Origin: Pinus tabuliformis | Lineage: Eukaryota > Streptophyta > Pinopsida > Pinales > Pinaceae | Assembly: GCA_031772625.1 (NCBI GenBank) | Contig: CM062819.1 | Location: forward strand, 823,339,003-823,403,002 | Length of the DNA: 64,000 nt | Reading direction: 5' to 3' | In this document: piece after piece, positions 1 to 12,122 of the stretch | Layout: every line of letters starts with the position of its first letter | How positions within the stretch are numbered: position 1 is the first letter of the stretch | The notes under the pieces: model-generated | What the model was told of the DNA's origin: nothing | The model's database searches: none | Seen by the model: only the letters and a program-made list of their open reading frames with translations | Program-made: the position numbers and the translations under genes

Positions 1-1632
1 GAAGTCATTTTGTAGTGAATAGCCACACATAGGGATGTTGTATGTATGTAAAACTTTCATCCCAAGCCTCCAAGTGTATCTCACTATACTCCCAAGGATT
101 ATGTACTAGGGTGTGGTTCACACCTTTGATCTATCTATATGTCTAACAATGAAATGTGGTGCTATTCAACATAATGGAAATAATCACCCACAATATTATC
201 CAAAAATACTCATAAACCTTGCACCATATTGAATATGTTTGAAGTGAGTAGCCCAAAATATATCCAAACATGCTTGAAAAATAAGTTTGTTACTTATTGG
301 CTAGGCACAATGTTTTTACAAGGTACTATAATTGTCATGTCACTTAATCAAATAACTATATCTATTGATTTCCAAGAAATACCATCAACATGATTTGCAA
401 CATTTAATTTTCCACTACTAAGGGGTTGTATAATGTCAACTTTCAATTAGAAAACTTATTAGTGTAATAGACTACGCATCCTTATAAAAAGCAAAGGTAC
501 ATTGATTTACAACTTTGACGAATACAAATATTATATATTCATCATGACCTTTCAAACACCAAAATTTCTTGCAACCTTAGAAGTGTGTGTTTCCCTCGTT
601 AACTACACTCTTCCTTTCCCATTTGGATTACATATCTTCCTATTCTAGTAGATAATTCCATCCTTCAAATAATTGTACTCAAGATGGTGTCATCCTTTCT
701 TTCAATGAAATAAACTAATGCTCTTCATAATGCTCTTCAATTCCATGATGAAGAAAGGGTTGCAACAAAGGGATCACACATGACACATTGTATTGGAGAT
801 CTTGACAACATGTCAACTAAATTCGTGGTTTCCACTTTCTTGCACTTAATGATGAATTTTATTTACAGAAAATAGGGCATACATTGAAATTTCAACACTA
901 TTGTATTTTGGATTGAGTCTATATATATTGAAAGGTTTATGCTTAGTATGAATTATTATTTCCATAGCTAAGAGATAATGTCTCTAGTGTTTTACAACCT
1001 AATGCAAATCATACTCCTTATCATAAATCAAAGATTCTGAGACTATTCTAGAGAAGGTTGTAGAAAAATAAGCATTATGTTCTCCCTCATCCTTCAACAT
1101 TGTTCCAAGTTCATATCCCAACATGTTTATTTGAATCTCAAATGTGTTGCTCGTCCCAGAAGAATATAACACAATGGATGATAAAATTCTCTACTCTAAT
1201 GCATTGAAAGTTATTTATTGTGCCTCTATTCACTATAGTTTCACTACACCTTTACTTAAGTTATGTAATGGTGTTAATGCAAATGACAAATGTTCAATGA
1301 ATTTCCTCAAGTATTAGGAAGCCCCCCATAAACTACGCACGTCAACCAAATCTATTAGTGTTGACTAACTCATAGAGCATTGTACTTTGAATTGGTCAAT
1401 TCTAAGTTTATTTCCTCCCACTATTCTTCCCAAGCATACCATGAATTATCTAATAAGTTCAAACTTCTTCATGTTCATCTATAGTTGATTTGAACTCAAA
1501 AAATTTGGCACATGCTTCAAACACTGAAAGTGTTCACATCATGTATTGATGGAAAATAAGACATTATCCAAATACACTAAAAAAGTGATGGACGTATGGT
1601 CTAAAGAAATAACACTAATGGAATACATAGTA

Positions 1633-2000
1633 TGTAGATATTTACCCTTGAAATCCCTAACTAGAAAATTAGAAAAAAACTTAGATACAAAACTCTATTT
1701 CCTTTATTTATTAACTTAACTTAATTCTACATAATACAATATTTAAGTATTCTACAGCACCCAAAAACCTAATCCATTAACCTGAATTAGATTCCATCCC
1801 TAATACGTTAAGTAGGATTAGATTATAATATTTTGAAAAACCATAGGTCAAAAACAAGCCAAAATAAACCAAAAACAACCCAAAAAAATTATTGGGGCTC
1901 CACACCCAAACCCCCATGCAAGTGGGGCCTAGCCAAACCCCCCAACACATACTAACATGTGTAACTATAACATTGCAAATAATATAATAAATTCCCAACA
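1633..2000 (-). repeat. Probable solo LTR inserted in the RT of the flanking gypsy remnant
   Basis: The block has TG...CA ends (minus-strand start TGTTGGGAATTT) and splits the RT coding trace: TPTIF lies just right of 2000 and the YLDN box resumes just left of 1633. An AATAAATAAA run inside could be a polyadenylation region. The flanking 5-mers (tagta and taaag) do not form a clean duplication, so age or misplacement of an end is possible. Confidence 0.5.
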
Positions 2001-2720
2001 TAAAGATGGTGGGGGTAATTCACAATCCAAATGGAATTATCATCCATTTAAAAGCCCATTTACTAGATTTTAATGCAATCTTCCACTCTCCTTCCAAGGT
2101 TATAAAGTACTTTGACCCTTACAACATATCCAACAATACATCGATTCTTGGAACTAGGTTTATGCTCTTCAGAAATATCTTATTTAATAATCAAAAGTGT
2201 ACGCACATCCTCTCTACTCTAGCAATTAGCACAATGGGTAACCCACAAGGTGCCATACTAGGATTGATGGCACGCTAAATCCAAAATATCTTGAGTATGC
2301 TTCTTAATTTCTTCACTCTTTAGTTGGAAAGTTTCATACACATTGAATTTTCTTAATACTAGCCTAGAAATAATTAAATCCCAATTTCAATCAATCACGT
2401 CAAAGGCAGTCCACTAGGCTCCAAGAAGACTTATTGATATCTCAACCCATAAACTAGGAAGTTATCATTTTTGTTTGAAAAAACACTTCCCTTTGAAAGG
2501 TTGTGTTCATTAATTGTCAAAATTAGGCTTCATCACTAGATATACAAACTTCCATTGGAATTGAATAATCTCTTATCTTGATTCACAAATACCAGAAGGA
2601 TTTCCTCCTTGTGTTGACTAGCTTGGACTAGGTGTCATTTACCATCTTTAACTAACATATATTTGTTTGTTTTCAATCTATAAACTGTTATGGATATCCC
2701 ATTGGAATAATTCACCATAA

Positions 2721-2753
2721 TATGTGTGTGTATGTGTGTGTGTGTGTATCACA
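2721..2753. repeat. (TG)n microsatellite
   Basis: Alternating TG/GT dinucleotides with a few A interruptions are directly visible. Confidence 0.85.
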
Positions 2754-2769
2754 TTTTTGCAAATTCTTG

Positions 2770-3580
2770 TTATGTAGAGTTTTAGTTAATATTAAGATTT
2801 AATATTACGAGCTTATCACACAAAATACTAAAATAAAATGAGTGAAATAAAACAAGGCCAAGAAACTAACACAACATGCACATAATGAACATAATATGTA
2901 CCCAATATGAAAAAACCCAATGAGAAGGCGAGGATTATTCCTTGTTCTTTTTACTCAATTATGAAATGAAAATACAAAGAAATTGAAATCACAATAAAGT
3001 TTCCATGGACACTATGGTATGTATTATTGTTAGAAGGTCTTGTATGCCCTCTATTCTACTCCAATATCCCACTCCCTTTCTCTACTCAACTATGGAACAA
3101 TAATCAATACAATGAGAATGGAACCCCTTCCTTTCCTAGCGGCCTAGTTTTTATGCCATAATAACTATCTATGGTTAGGTGTAGGGTTTTTACATGCCTT
3201 CACTCTCAATTAGGATTATAGTTTTATACCCCTCTAGAATCTTCTTGAAAGTCCAGATGTATGGGTAATAAGAGGTAACAAGGAATCTACTCATCATCAT
3301 GGTGGTCAACAACAAAGATCAACTTACGAAAGACATAACGTCCTCCTAGGAACTCTAATAGAGCTTATCTTTATACTACTAGAAATTTATTGATGTTTAT
3401 AACTGTGTTAAGAGTTTGGAAACTTTTCTTGTAATATTTGACCCCAAAAAATGCTATTGGATGTCTCAAATGGGCTTCCAAATCTTTTGGACACCAAATC
3501 ACTAAAATAGGACATGCCCTTAAAAACGAACCTTACAAGTCGATAGCTCCAATTTTTCCATCAATAAAGTACCAAAATAG
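2770..3580. other. AT-rich stretch without a recognised gene
   Basis: No coding trace was recognised. The stretch aaaaaacccaatgagaag near 2910 loosely resembles the LTR of T2 near 16840 (aaaaaaacccaatgcggg), so an old LTR is possible, but no ends could be set. Confidence 0.4.
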
Positions 3581-3599
3581 ATGACAAATTATGTATTAT

Positions 3600-4920
3600 A
3601 CACTTTAGACCATATCTCCCCATTTTCAGAGGTATTATCAAAATATTTTACTAGAGGAGGTGAGGAAAATTTTCCTCTTACCTTCTCTTTAGAGTACCAT
3701 TTGGCCTTACCTAGAATTTCTCCTTTCAAGATAACTTGCCAAAGTTCATGCTACCCTCATCTAGACATTTTAGACTTCTTCTACATAATAGTATCCTCTA
3801 CTAACTCTAACTAAGCTTTTAGTGTTAGATCCTCTATGGAAATAATACTTTCCCAACTAGTGTCTTCATTTAACATGGAAGGCTCATAAAATGTCATATT
3901 TTCCACTTTCATCAATAGGTATATGCACATATGCATGGGTATATTAACATTGTTGATATTATCACCTACCTTTTCAAACAATTCAAAATGACCATACTAC
4001 GGATATTGATATTCTTACCTAGACCTTATATCATTTTTTTGTTCATATAGAACCAAAACCCATCTCCTACCTTGAAATTATTCTTAATTATAAATTAATT
4101 GTCCCAACCTTTCACTTTTCCTCTAACTTCTTCAATATCTATTGTACTTTCAAGTGTATCTATGTAATCTTATCAATGAATCGTTCAACATTAAATGTTT
4201 CATGTATGGCTTCTTCCCCATCTCCTTGTCTATATGCAAAATCTAAAAGTGAAGGTGGATAATTTCCAAAAAAAAATTCAAAAGGGGACTCATCGATAGA
4301 AGTGTGGACTACTCTTTTATAGGATTTTTAAATGTAAATCAAATTTTCAGCCAAAATGCTTAGATTTGATTGTAACCCCTCAAAACTTGAACTAATGTCC
4401 TTATTCACTACTTTTGTTTTCCCATTTGTCTATGGATGGAAAGTTGCATATCTATTTAATGTCATGTAAATGAGAGAGCATTTCCATCTACCTATGGATG
4501 GAAATACATAGATTTATTCAACGTGCTTTCCATCTTCTCTCAAAGTGTAGTTCAAAAGGCACTAAGAAATTTAGTATCTTTATCTAAAATTATGCTCCTT
4601 GGTATCCCAAAGTGCACCCGAACCTTTTTAAAGAACATGTTTGATGTGTCATGTCTCTTGATAATATTTTTATGAGCATTGAGAATGCATAGCTTACTAA
4701 AATTTTCAATTACCGCAAGTAGATATTCATGCCCTTTCTTTGTTTTCGGTAAACCACCCATAAAATCCATTGAGATGCTCCCTCGTGGTCTAATAGGTAC
4801 AGGTAAGAAATTTTATAATCCTTGTCTCATATTATTGGGTTTATTGGTATAACAAAATGTGCATCCTATAATAAATCAAGCTACACATTTTTGTATTCCA
4901 AGCCAATACACATACTTGGT
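3600..4920 (-). pseudogene. Ty3/gypsy integrase remnant with C-terminal extension (second element)
   Basis: Minus-strand reading from 4920 to 3600 gives integrase pieces in order: SMDFMGGLPKT with the first catalytic Asp, FGIPRSIILDKDTKFLSAF with the second, then SIDGKTKVVNKD where the usual DGQTEVVNR has Glu changed to Lys. Next come SPFEFFFGNYPPS and a C-terminal region with VGDGFWFYMNKK and later KAKWYSKEKV, which resembles the tail of chromodomain-type elements. It sits at higher coordinates than the RT of the 1-2760 remnant, which is the wrong order for one minus-strand element, so this is a separate copy. Stops and frameshifts are frequent. Confidence 0.65.
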
Positions 4921-5031
4921 GTAGCGTCTCTTTCCACACTCACTATAAGATGCATGTTTTTTCCTAATGACAACATCCCCTTCCCTTTTGTAGACATTCT
5001 CCCTTTGATGAAATCTTCAAAAAAAAATTGA

Positions 5032-6057
5032 GTTCTCATACACACCATTTTTTCTAGTATAATGTGCCCATACACGACTCCTACTCAAGAAAAGCGCACA
5101 TATATGCTATTGTTTTTCAAACAACTAGTGCATGCCTTCAAATTTCACTAAAAAAATTTAAATGTGTGCATTATTTCCTGTTTTGGGAAGGGTTTAACGG
5201 TTTTAACAATAGTTTACCTCTTATAGATTGTCTCCAATGACCCAACTATCTTCAATTAATATTTAATGATTCCCTGGGTGGAGGAGAGGAGAGATTACCC
5301 TTATGTTGGCAGTTTACATCCTTGTCCATATCTACAATCCCCTAAGATTTTAAACAATCTTTTAGTTTTGGGAACCCTTGTTTTCGTCTTTCCACTATTC
5401 TTCTAGCACTGGAAAGAGACTCTCCTTTCACTTTCTTTGTCCAGGAGAGGAAGACATTGCAGAGGAGACCTTCTGTGACCCAGGGTAGAGGGATCTAGAG
5501 GACAATTCTGAGCAATACCTACAACAAAGGATAGGGTATATTAGAACCTTGTATTGTTATTCGATAAATTAATAAGAAACCCATTTCATTCCCTAATTCA
5601 GTATTTTTCTAATATAGATTTATGATAATGAATTCTTTACTTAAATTCTATCTTGATGAGTACTTGAGTTTTCTTTAAACATGTTATTGTCACCTATTCT
5701 TGTTTCTTTTTTAGTGCAAGTTTTCAATGAGGTCTTTTGGTAAGGAAACTTGGCTAGTGGATCTACTTCAATCTTTGGTTTTCAAGGTAAGTCATCAAAC
5801 TCTTATCAGTAGTTAATAAAGATTTTTCTTGGCTCTTTGTGATTGAAGTGAGTGTTTTTTCTTTCACTATATTATGGTTCATAACCCCAAACATAGTAAG
5901 TAATTTTCATTAACATAATTGGAAACTCTGCTAGGGTGGAACTTATTTAATTTTCTCTCTTAGGTTTAGGATGATTGCTTGTGGTTAGTTTTAGATTTCT
6001 TTCGCTCTCTTTTATAGTTAGTTATTTTAAGATTTATCCTCATTTGCAATGCCTTGG
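5032..6057. other. No gene seen; possible decayed Tat-like LTR and leader
   Basis: No coding trace was found. At 5920 the sequence tggaaactctgctagggt resembles the tRNA-Arg primer site of E1 (tggcgactccactgggga) at about two thirds of positions. It follows AT-rich DNA with an AATAAG signal near 5568. T1 is inserted at 6058. Confidence 0.3.
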
Positions 6058-8021
6058 TGATCTGAAAATGGGGCTCTTAGGCTTCCTGTCTAACTTACAA
6101 GAACCTCTCCCACTTCCAAAGCTTGAGTATTCCCAAGTCTTTAATGATTAACCAATGCAGAATTAAGAAATGCTTGAAAATATAGGTGTATGCTTGTATT
6201 TGTTTTAACTGATTATGTGTTGTAAATTAGTGTGTTGAAACTGATATATAAATGCATACAACAATAAATAAAGCAGCAGTAACAATAGACACATAAGACA
6301 ACAAATTAATTTTGAGTTCACCTGCAACTCTTGGGCTACATCTCTATGAGCTCTTGCCAATTTGACTTGGCTCTCTGGGATTATGGTGTAAGTCTTTTAC
6401 AAGTCTTTGACTCAACTCCTGCTATTCTACACATAAACAGTGGGTTCAAACACCTTTTTATCCCTTGGCTCTTGAAGCTCTGGCTTTTGGCTCTTAGCTC
6501 TTGGCTCTGGCTCTTTGGCTTTTGGTTCTGGATCTTGGCTCTGACTCTGGCTCTTTGGCTTTGGTTCTGGCTCTTGGCTCTGACTCTTGGCTCTTTGGCT
6601 CTGGCTCTTAGCTCTTTGGCTCTCCTGCTCTGGCTCCTTTCTTCCTTATGCAACCTTCACGCTCTCTGGCTTTTCACTTCAACTTCAAGTGACCCCAAAG
6701 GCTCCCTCAACTGCTCCTTTTTCTTATGCGCTACCTCCTTGGGCTTCTGTGCTGCTCCTTTTGCCTTGGCTTACTACCTTGGCTTGGCTTTCAGCAATAG
6801 ATAGTCTTCAACAACAGCTCGGCCACCAACATTAACTCAACAACAAACATAATTTGGCCATCGTTCTACAACCCAGCAACCTCTGTTTTCTGTCGTTCTG
6901 TGGCTTTTAAGCCAAATCGCGCTACCTGTTTATCTCCCTTTCGGGATCTGCAACTTCCGGCCATGTCTGCTCGAATCCCTCCTTTGAGCATTCATTAATC
7001 ATTGCATAACACCCTTTGGGCAGGCGGCCACCTATTTCTGCCGCAAATGAGGGCAGTTGGCGCTTGAAATCATTAGTAACAGTCATTCTCTGTTTACACA
7101 AAGAATGATGTGAAAACATAGGAAATCCGTATAAAACACAATATATCGGACTTGAAACATCCATAATCCCGCTTTATAATGCCATCGGGTCCACCTGGGG
7201 ATCGCCATCGCATATCGCAATTGGCCTGCTCCTTTGTATTTCACAATACAATAAAACATGCGGAAATACATATAAAACTGCCTTTCGGCGGATTTGAAAA
7301 TATATAAAATCTGGCTTATCACCCCATTAGGTCTGGCCATCGCATATTGCATGTCGCTGGGCCTGGGGTCCTTCCCTTTTGGGATCGTCGACAGCAATCT
7401 GTTGACATCAGCGATCACACCATCGCATATCACATGGGTCTAAGGCCTGGTGCTTTGCTCCTCCAATCGCCTAATCGCCAATCGCATCGGTGTATCACTA
7501 TCGCACATGTAAACGACCCAGGGTATTTTCAACGTTCAATGGGACATTGCGATGCGATATTGAGGTGATCGCATATCGCAATCGCTTGAGGCTTAAGGTC
7601 CGACCCAACGCCGCTGTTCTATTGCGATGCGATGAAGCCATCTCCACCATTGATCTAACGGACCATGTGCAATCACACTTCCCTTTAAAGGCCAAGGTCC
7701 AATAACACTTTCTCTTGGCTTCTCCAATGTGATTTCCTTCATTAAGGCCTTAAGCCCATTTTTCAAAGAATTTGCTCCATTTTCAAAGGAATAAGGGGAG
7801 ATTCTTTTCATGATAACTTCTTCATCTGAAGTCCGTTTTCACCCATTCAAGTTGTGTTGGATTTAGAATGAGAAGATCTATGCAATGATATTATTTCTTA
7901 GAGTAGCCGATGACTTTCATTTTCCTTTGATTTACAAAGGATTTGTGCCATTTGGCACCTTTAACCTCTTGCATGAAGTCTTTTAGACTTAGAGGTTTAT
8001 CCAGGATCCATTTTTGGATCA
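6058..8021 (-). repeat. T1 LTR copy 1 (left, 3' LTR)
   Basis: 1964 bp, with ends TGATCT and GGATCA. It holds a CTTGGCTCT-type minisatellite near 6470-6640 and a GCGAT-rich island near 7190-7640. Confidence 0.85.
6470..6640. repeat. CTTGGCTCTGGCT-type minisatellite in T1 LTR 1
   Basis: Degenerate tandem copies of ggctcttggctctgg are directly visible. They create long hydrophobic (plus) or Arg/Lys/Ser/Gln-rich (minus) frames that are repeat artefacts. The equivalent lies at about 13935-14100 in LTR copy 3 and is deleted from copy 2. Confidence 0.85.
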
Positions 8022-8837
8022 CGCCTTCCCACTAAAAGAACTTTTGGTCTCCAAAAGAATGATATACTAATTTGAACAATAAATGAGAGTGACTCACCCT
8101 CTTCTGTCAGCCTCCATACACCAGCCTTTGCATAGTGCCTCTGAACCAAAGTTTCTGACCACTTCCCTTCTCTTGGATGGGCTGGTCTTCTTGAGAAGAA
8201 CTATCTTCCTCCTTGCCTTCCTGCAGAACTTCTACTGAAATGGTCATAGAAGGTAGTTTGAGCTTCTTTTCCTTGATCATTGATCCAAGGTGGCTCAACA
8301 AATGTGAAGTATGTCTGCTCCACAAAACTTTCATTTGTACCTGTTTGACAAGCTGCCAACAACAACTGTTAACAACAACAGGCATACAGACAACAACTGG
8401 ATGGACTAACTCCTACTTCAACAAAAGAAATAGATTTTCACAACTTGTGAACATCTCCATGTCTTATATCTGCATACAAGTGATGGACTAGATATCAAGC
8501 CCACAAAACATGCCTTTAAACAAATGACCCTTCAAGTCAAGCATGTAGAAAAAGACCATTAGGACTCTTTTTCAAAAGATGAAACTTCCATCATTATCTC
8601 CATTTGGAGACCAAGTTAACTTCTTTCAAGTCAACATGGCATCGCATGCTTGTCAAAGCAATCAACCCTGCAAGTTAATTACACATACATGTTCAAAAAC
8701 ATGGAAATCATCAACATCCCTATGTTCATGCATCTCATGCTCATGCATGTATTTAATCCTTCAACTTTCACTTAAGCACACTGTACTTTCGAAGTTGTAA
8801 TGAAATATAACGTAGATGCATCAATAGACATGCAATC
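8022..8837 (-). other. T1 internal region 1, 3' part, with a small conserved open frame
   Basis: This lies between the gag end and the 3' LTR. A minus-strand frame at 8107-8385 (about 92 codons, containing KLKLPSMTISVEVLQEGKEE) is matched in the second internal region at 11623-11901 with similar sequence. It could be a small second ORF or a decayed gag-pol junction. I do not recognise it. The stretch next to the LTR (cgccttcccact) is a weak polypurine tract on the minus strand. Confidence 0.35.
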
Positions 8838-10088
8838 TTAATCGGATAAGAACTCTAACTGTTCCTTACCAATCCCTTTCAAAGGTACTAACTCTGCCTG
8901 CACATCAACATCATCATGTGAATCATTTTGAGACACATCATTCATGGAATCTTCACTTCCATTTCTGTCATCTTCTCTTTCCATTTTCTTCAGCTTTGGT
9001 GGAAGAAATGTTGGATTCAGTGTCCACCATTTTGTAGAAAGATGCCCTTGCTTATGGAAATAAGTGCACTACATGTGCATCCTCCCGATATCATAATTTG
9101 CCTTGTCCAATGGACCTTTGGCTTCTTGCTTCTTTTCCTTCTTCTGCTTCCTATATTCGGCCATTCTCTTCCAACATCTAGAAACAACATGGTTATCCAA
9201 AACACAAAAGGAACATGCAACTCTTTCCCCATACTTATGTGGAAATTTATCATGTTTTGCAAAATAAAAAGGAATATGTTTAGAACCAGATTTATACCTA
9301 CCTATTTCGCCTTTATTGCCTTCATGAGGAGGTGAAACAAATGAAGAAGTGGCTCCCTTTGGAACACCATCAAACTCTTCAAGGTTGTTAGGGTCTCCCC
9401 AACTCTCTGGTTCAAGTGTGTGCTCCTAAACACCTGCATCCTGCAATTGATGTTTCAAGATATTGTATTCCTCTTGGATACAACCTTCACAGTTTTGAGG
9501 TAGAGGACATGAAATGAAACTCCTTCTTGGGACTGTTTCAATGGCATTCATGGCAGCTTTGGAATTCTCTCCATAAGACTGTCCATAGCCAAGACCCAAA
9601 TACTTAGGCCTTTCCTCAACCATTATTGGTTCAATAATACCTTGTGCATGCTTTCCTAAGCCCTTTCCTTCATAGCCCATCTTGGACATTAGCTTGGAAC
9701 CTATGCCTTTAGTATGTTTCTCAAAAGAACCAATACAATTATTCTCAGAAGAATTTGAAGACAAACTGGAATGGATTACCTCTTCTTCATGCTGGTACTT
9801 GACTAAGGCTTCTTGGGCAACAAAGAGTTGTGTTTCCAACTCATGCATCCTCTTCAGGTTCATATTTGCAATATGAAGCTGCCTCTCCAATTCCTGCAAT
9901 CTGTCAGCAAGCAACTGCCTCTCTTCCTTCATGGAATTCAGCTGCTTTCTAAGCATGTTGCTCTTCCTTCCATCCTCATACATTTCTATCGCCATATCCA
10001 TCATGGTGGACAATTCTTGCTTCATGTCTTCATCAAAGAATCTTGTGAAGAACGCATAATTCGAGGACTCATTTGTAGAAGTTTTCAT
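8838..10088 (-). pseudogene. T1 gag copy 1: coiled coil, G-patch and CCHC knuckles
   Basis: One minus-strand frame of about 416 codons runs from ATG at 10088 to TAA at 8838-8840, with premature TAG stops at 9426 and 9069-9071 and no net frameshift. The first ~120 residues are rich in Glu, Leu, Gln and Met and look coiled coil (LNSMKEERQLLADRLQELER). A G-patch-like segment follows (SKLMSKMGYEGKGLGKHAQG and YLGLGYG). The first zinc knuckle is intact (CSFC...H...C, CX2CX4HX4C). The second is damaged: Cys to Phe and Cys to Trp. Gag would form the particle and bind RNA. A G-patch in a plant Gag of a gag-only element is unusual. Nothing enzymatic follows. Confidence 0.75.
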
Positions 10089-10297
10089 TAGGCCAATGAC
10101 TTCTTCTTTCTTCTTGTCCTTCTTGGACTAAGCTATCAATAACTTTCTCTTCACCTCTGCAAACATAAACAATAGTCAGTCTGCAAAACAAGCATACAAT
10201 CAACCTCTGACTGTTTAAACACCTTCCAGACAAGTAGTCTTTGCTTTGTCAATCAAGAATTCTGATATAATCCTTCCCTGAAGGTGAGGTTAATCAA

Positions 10298-10315
10298 TCT
10301 TAAGCTCTGATACCA
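10298..10315 (-). promoter_or_regulatory. T1 primer-binding site 1 (initiator Met-tRNA)
   Basis: Minus strand reads TGGTATCAGAGCTTAAGA two bases inside the LTR boundary at 10318. TGGTATCAGAGC is the usual plant iMet-tRNA PBS. Confidence 0.9.
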
Positions 10316-10317
10316 CC

Positions 10318-11462
10318 TGATTTGAAAATGGGGCTCTTAGGCTTCCTGTCTAACTTACAAGAACCTCTCCCACTTCCAAAGCTTGAATATTCCCAAGTCT
10401 TTAATGATTAACCAATGCGGAATTAAGAAATGCTTGAAAATATAGGTGTATGCTTTTATTTGTTTTAAATGATTATGTGTTGTAAATTAGTGTGTTGACA
10501 CTGATATATAAATGTATACAACAATAAATAAAGAAGCTGTAACAACAGACACATAAGGCAGCAAATTAATTTGGAGTTCACCCACAACTCTTGGGCTACA
10601 GCTCCGTGAGCTTTATAGCGCCATCGGGTCCGCCTAGGGATCGCCATCGCATATCGCAATTGGCCTGCTCCTTTTTATTTCACAATACAATAAAACATGC
10701 GGAAATACATATAAAACTGCCTTTCGACGGATTTGAAAACATATAAAGCTTCTTGCTTATCGCCCCATCGGGTCCAGCCATCGCATATCTCATGTCGCTA
10801 GGTCTGGGGTCCTTCCCTTTTGGGATCATCAACAACGATCCACCGATATCGGCGATCACACCATCGCATATTGCATGGGTCTAAGGCCTGGTGCTCTGCT
10901 CCTCCGATCACCCGATCACCGATCGCATCAGCGTATCGCTACCACACATGTAAACGGCTCAGGGTCCTTTCAATGTTCAATGGGACATTGCAATGCGATA
11001 TTGTGGTGATCGTATATCACAATCGCTTGAGGCTTAAGGTCCGCCCCAACGTCGCTGTTCTATTGCGATGCGATGAAGCCATCTCCACCGTTGATCTAAC
11101 GGCCCATGTGAAATCGCACTTCCCTTTAAAGGCCAAGGTCTGATAACACTTCCACTTGGCTTATCTAATGTGATTTCCTTCATTAAGGTCTTAAGCCCAT
11201 TTTTCAAAGAATTTGCCTCATTTTCAAAGGAACAAGGGGAGCTTCTTTTCATGATAACTTCTTCATCTGAAGTCCGTTTTCGCCCATTCAAGTTGCATTG
11301 GATTCAGTATGAGAAGATCTCTGCAATGAAATTATTTCTAAGAGAAACCTGCGACTTTAATTTTCCTCTTATTTACAAAGTATTTGTGCCATTTGGCACC
11401 TTTCACCTCTTGCATGAAGTCTTTTAGACTTAGATGTTTATCCAGGATCCATTTTTGGATCA
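10318..11462 (-). repeat. T1 LTR copy 2 (middle), internally deleted
   Basis: 1145 bp against about 1950 bp for its sisters. About 810 bp are missing between gtgagct near 10613 and tttatagcgcc. Copies 1 and 3 show a GCT at both break points, so deletion across a 3-4 bp microhomology is likely. Confidence 0.85.
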
Positions 11463-12122
11463 CGCCTTCCCACTAAAAGAACTTTTGATCTCCAAAAGAC
11501 TAATATATTGATCTGAACAATAAATGAGAGCGACTCACCCTCTTCTTTCAACCTCCCTACACCTGCCTTTGCATAGTGCCTCTGAACCAAAGTTTCTAAC
11601 CACTTCCCTTCTCTTGGATGGGCTAGTCTTCCTGAGAAGAACTGTCTTCCTCCTTGCCTTCTTGCAGAACGTCTACTGAAATGGTCATAGAAGGTAGTTT
11701 GAGCTTCTTTGCCTTGATCATTGATACAAGGTGGCTCAACAAATGTAAACTATATCTGCTCCACAAAACTTTCATTTGTGCCTGTTTGACAAGCCGCCAA
11801 CAACAACTGTTAACAACAACAGGCATACAGACAACAATTGGATGGACTAACTCCTGCTTCAACAAAAGAAATAGACTTTCACAACTTGTGAACATCTCCA
11901 TGTCTTATCTCTGCATATAAGTGATGGACTAGAATCAAACCTGCAAGTTAATTACACATACATGTTCAAAAACAAGGAAATCATCAACATCAATACTTAC
12001 GCACACTATACTTTCAAAGTTGTAATGGAATATAATGTAGATGCATCAATAGACATGTAATCTTAATCGGATAAGAACTCTAACTGTTCCTTACCAATCC
12101 CTTTCAAAGGTACTACCTTTGC
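11463..12122 (-). other. T1 internal region 2, 3' part
   Basis: Homologous to 8022-8837 but shorter; about 170 bp matching 8490-8660 are missing. It includes the counterpart (11623-11901) of the small conserved frame. Confidence 0.5.

Larger units (their letters stand above)
1..2760 (-). pseudogene. Ty3/gypsy pol remnant (protease-RT linker, RT, RNase H, integrase), cut by window start
   Basis: Read on the minus strand this is decayed Ty3/gypsy pol in the normal order from high to low coordinates. About 2000-2300 gives RT matches (residues like PRIDVLLDML, and IIPFGL next to TPTIF). About 1380-1620 gives the RT catalytic box as VYLDN, where the family has YLDD, followed by CLGRIVGG. About 760-1200 gives RNase H (YFSTTFS, IYDKEYDLH, then DMLSRSPI). 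About 1-130 gives the integrase end (WDESFTYIQHPY). About 2480-2760 resembles the protease-RT linker, which is weaker. Many stops and frameshifts make it nonfunctional. The RT is interrupted at 1633-2000 by an LTR-like block. The element continues off the left edge. I read these matches by eye; family is firm, clade is not. Confidence 0.65.

Noticed and set aside
6331..6804. 157-codon hydrophobic plus-strand frame and a basic minus-strand frame over it (also 13816-14160)
   Set aside because: Both come from the CTTGGCTCT minisatellite in the T1 LTR; low complexity, not conserved as a frame between LTR copies.
7083..7811. Several overlapping open frames on both strands
   Set aside because: They lie in the GCGAT-rich part of the LTR, which has few stop words by composition; no motifs.
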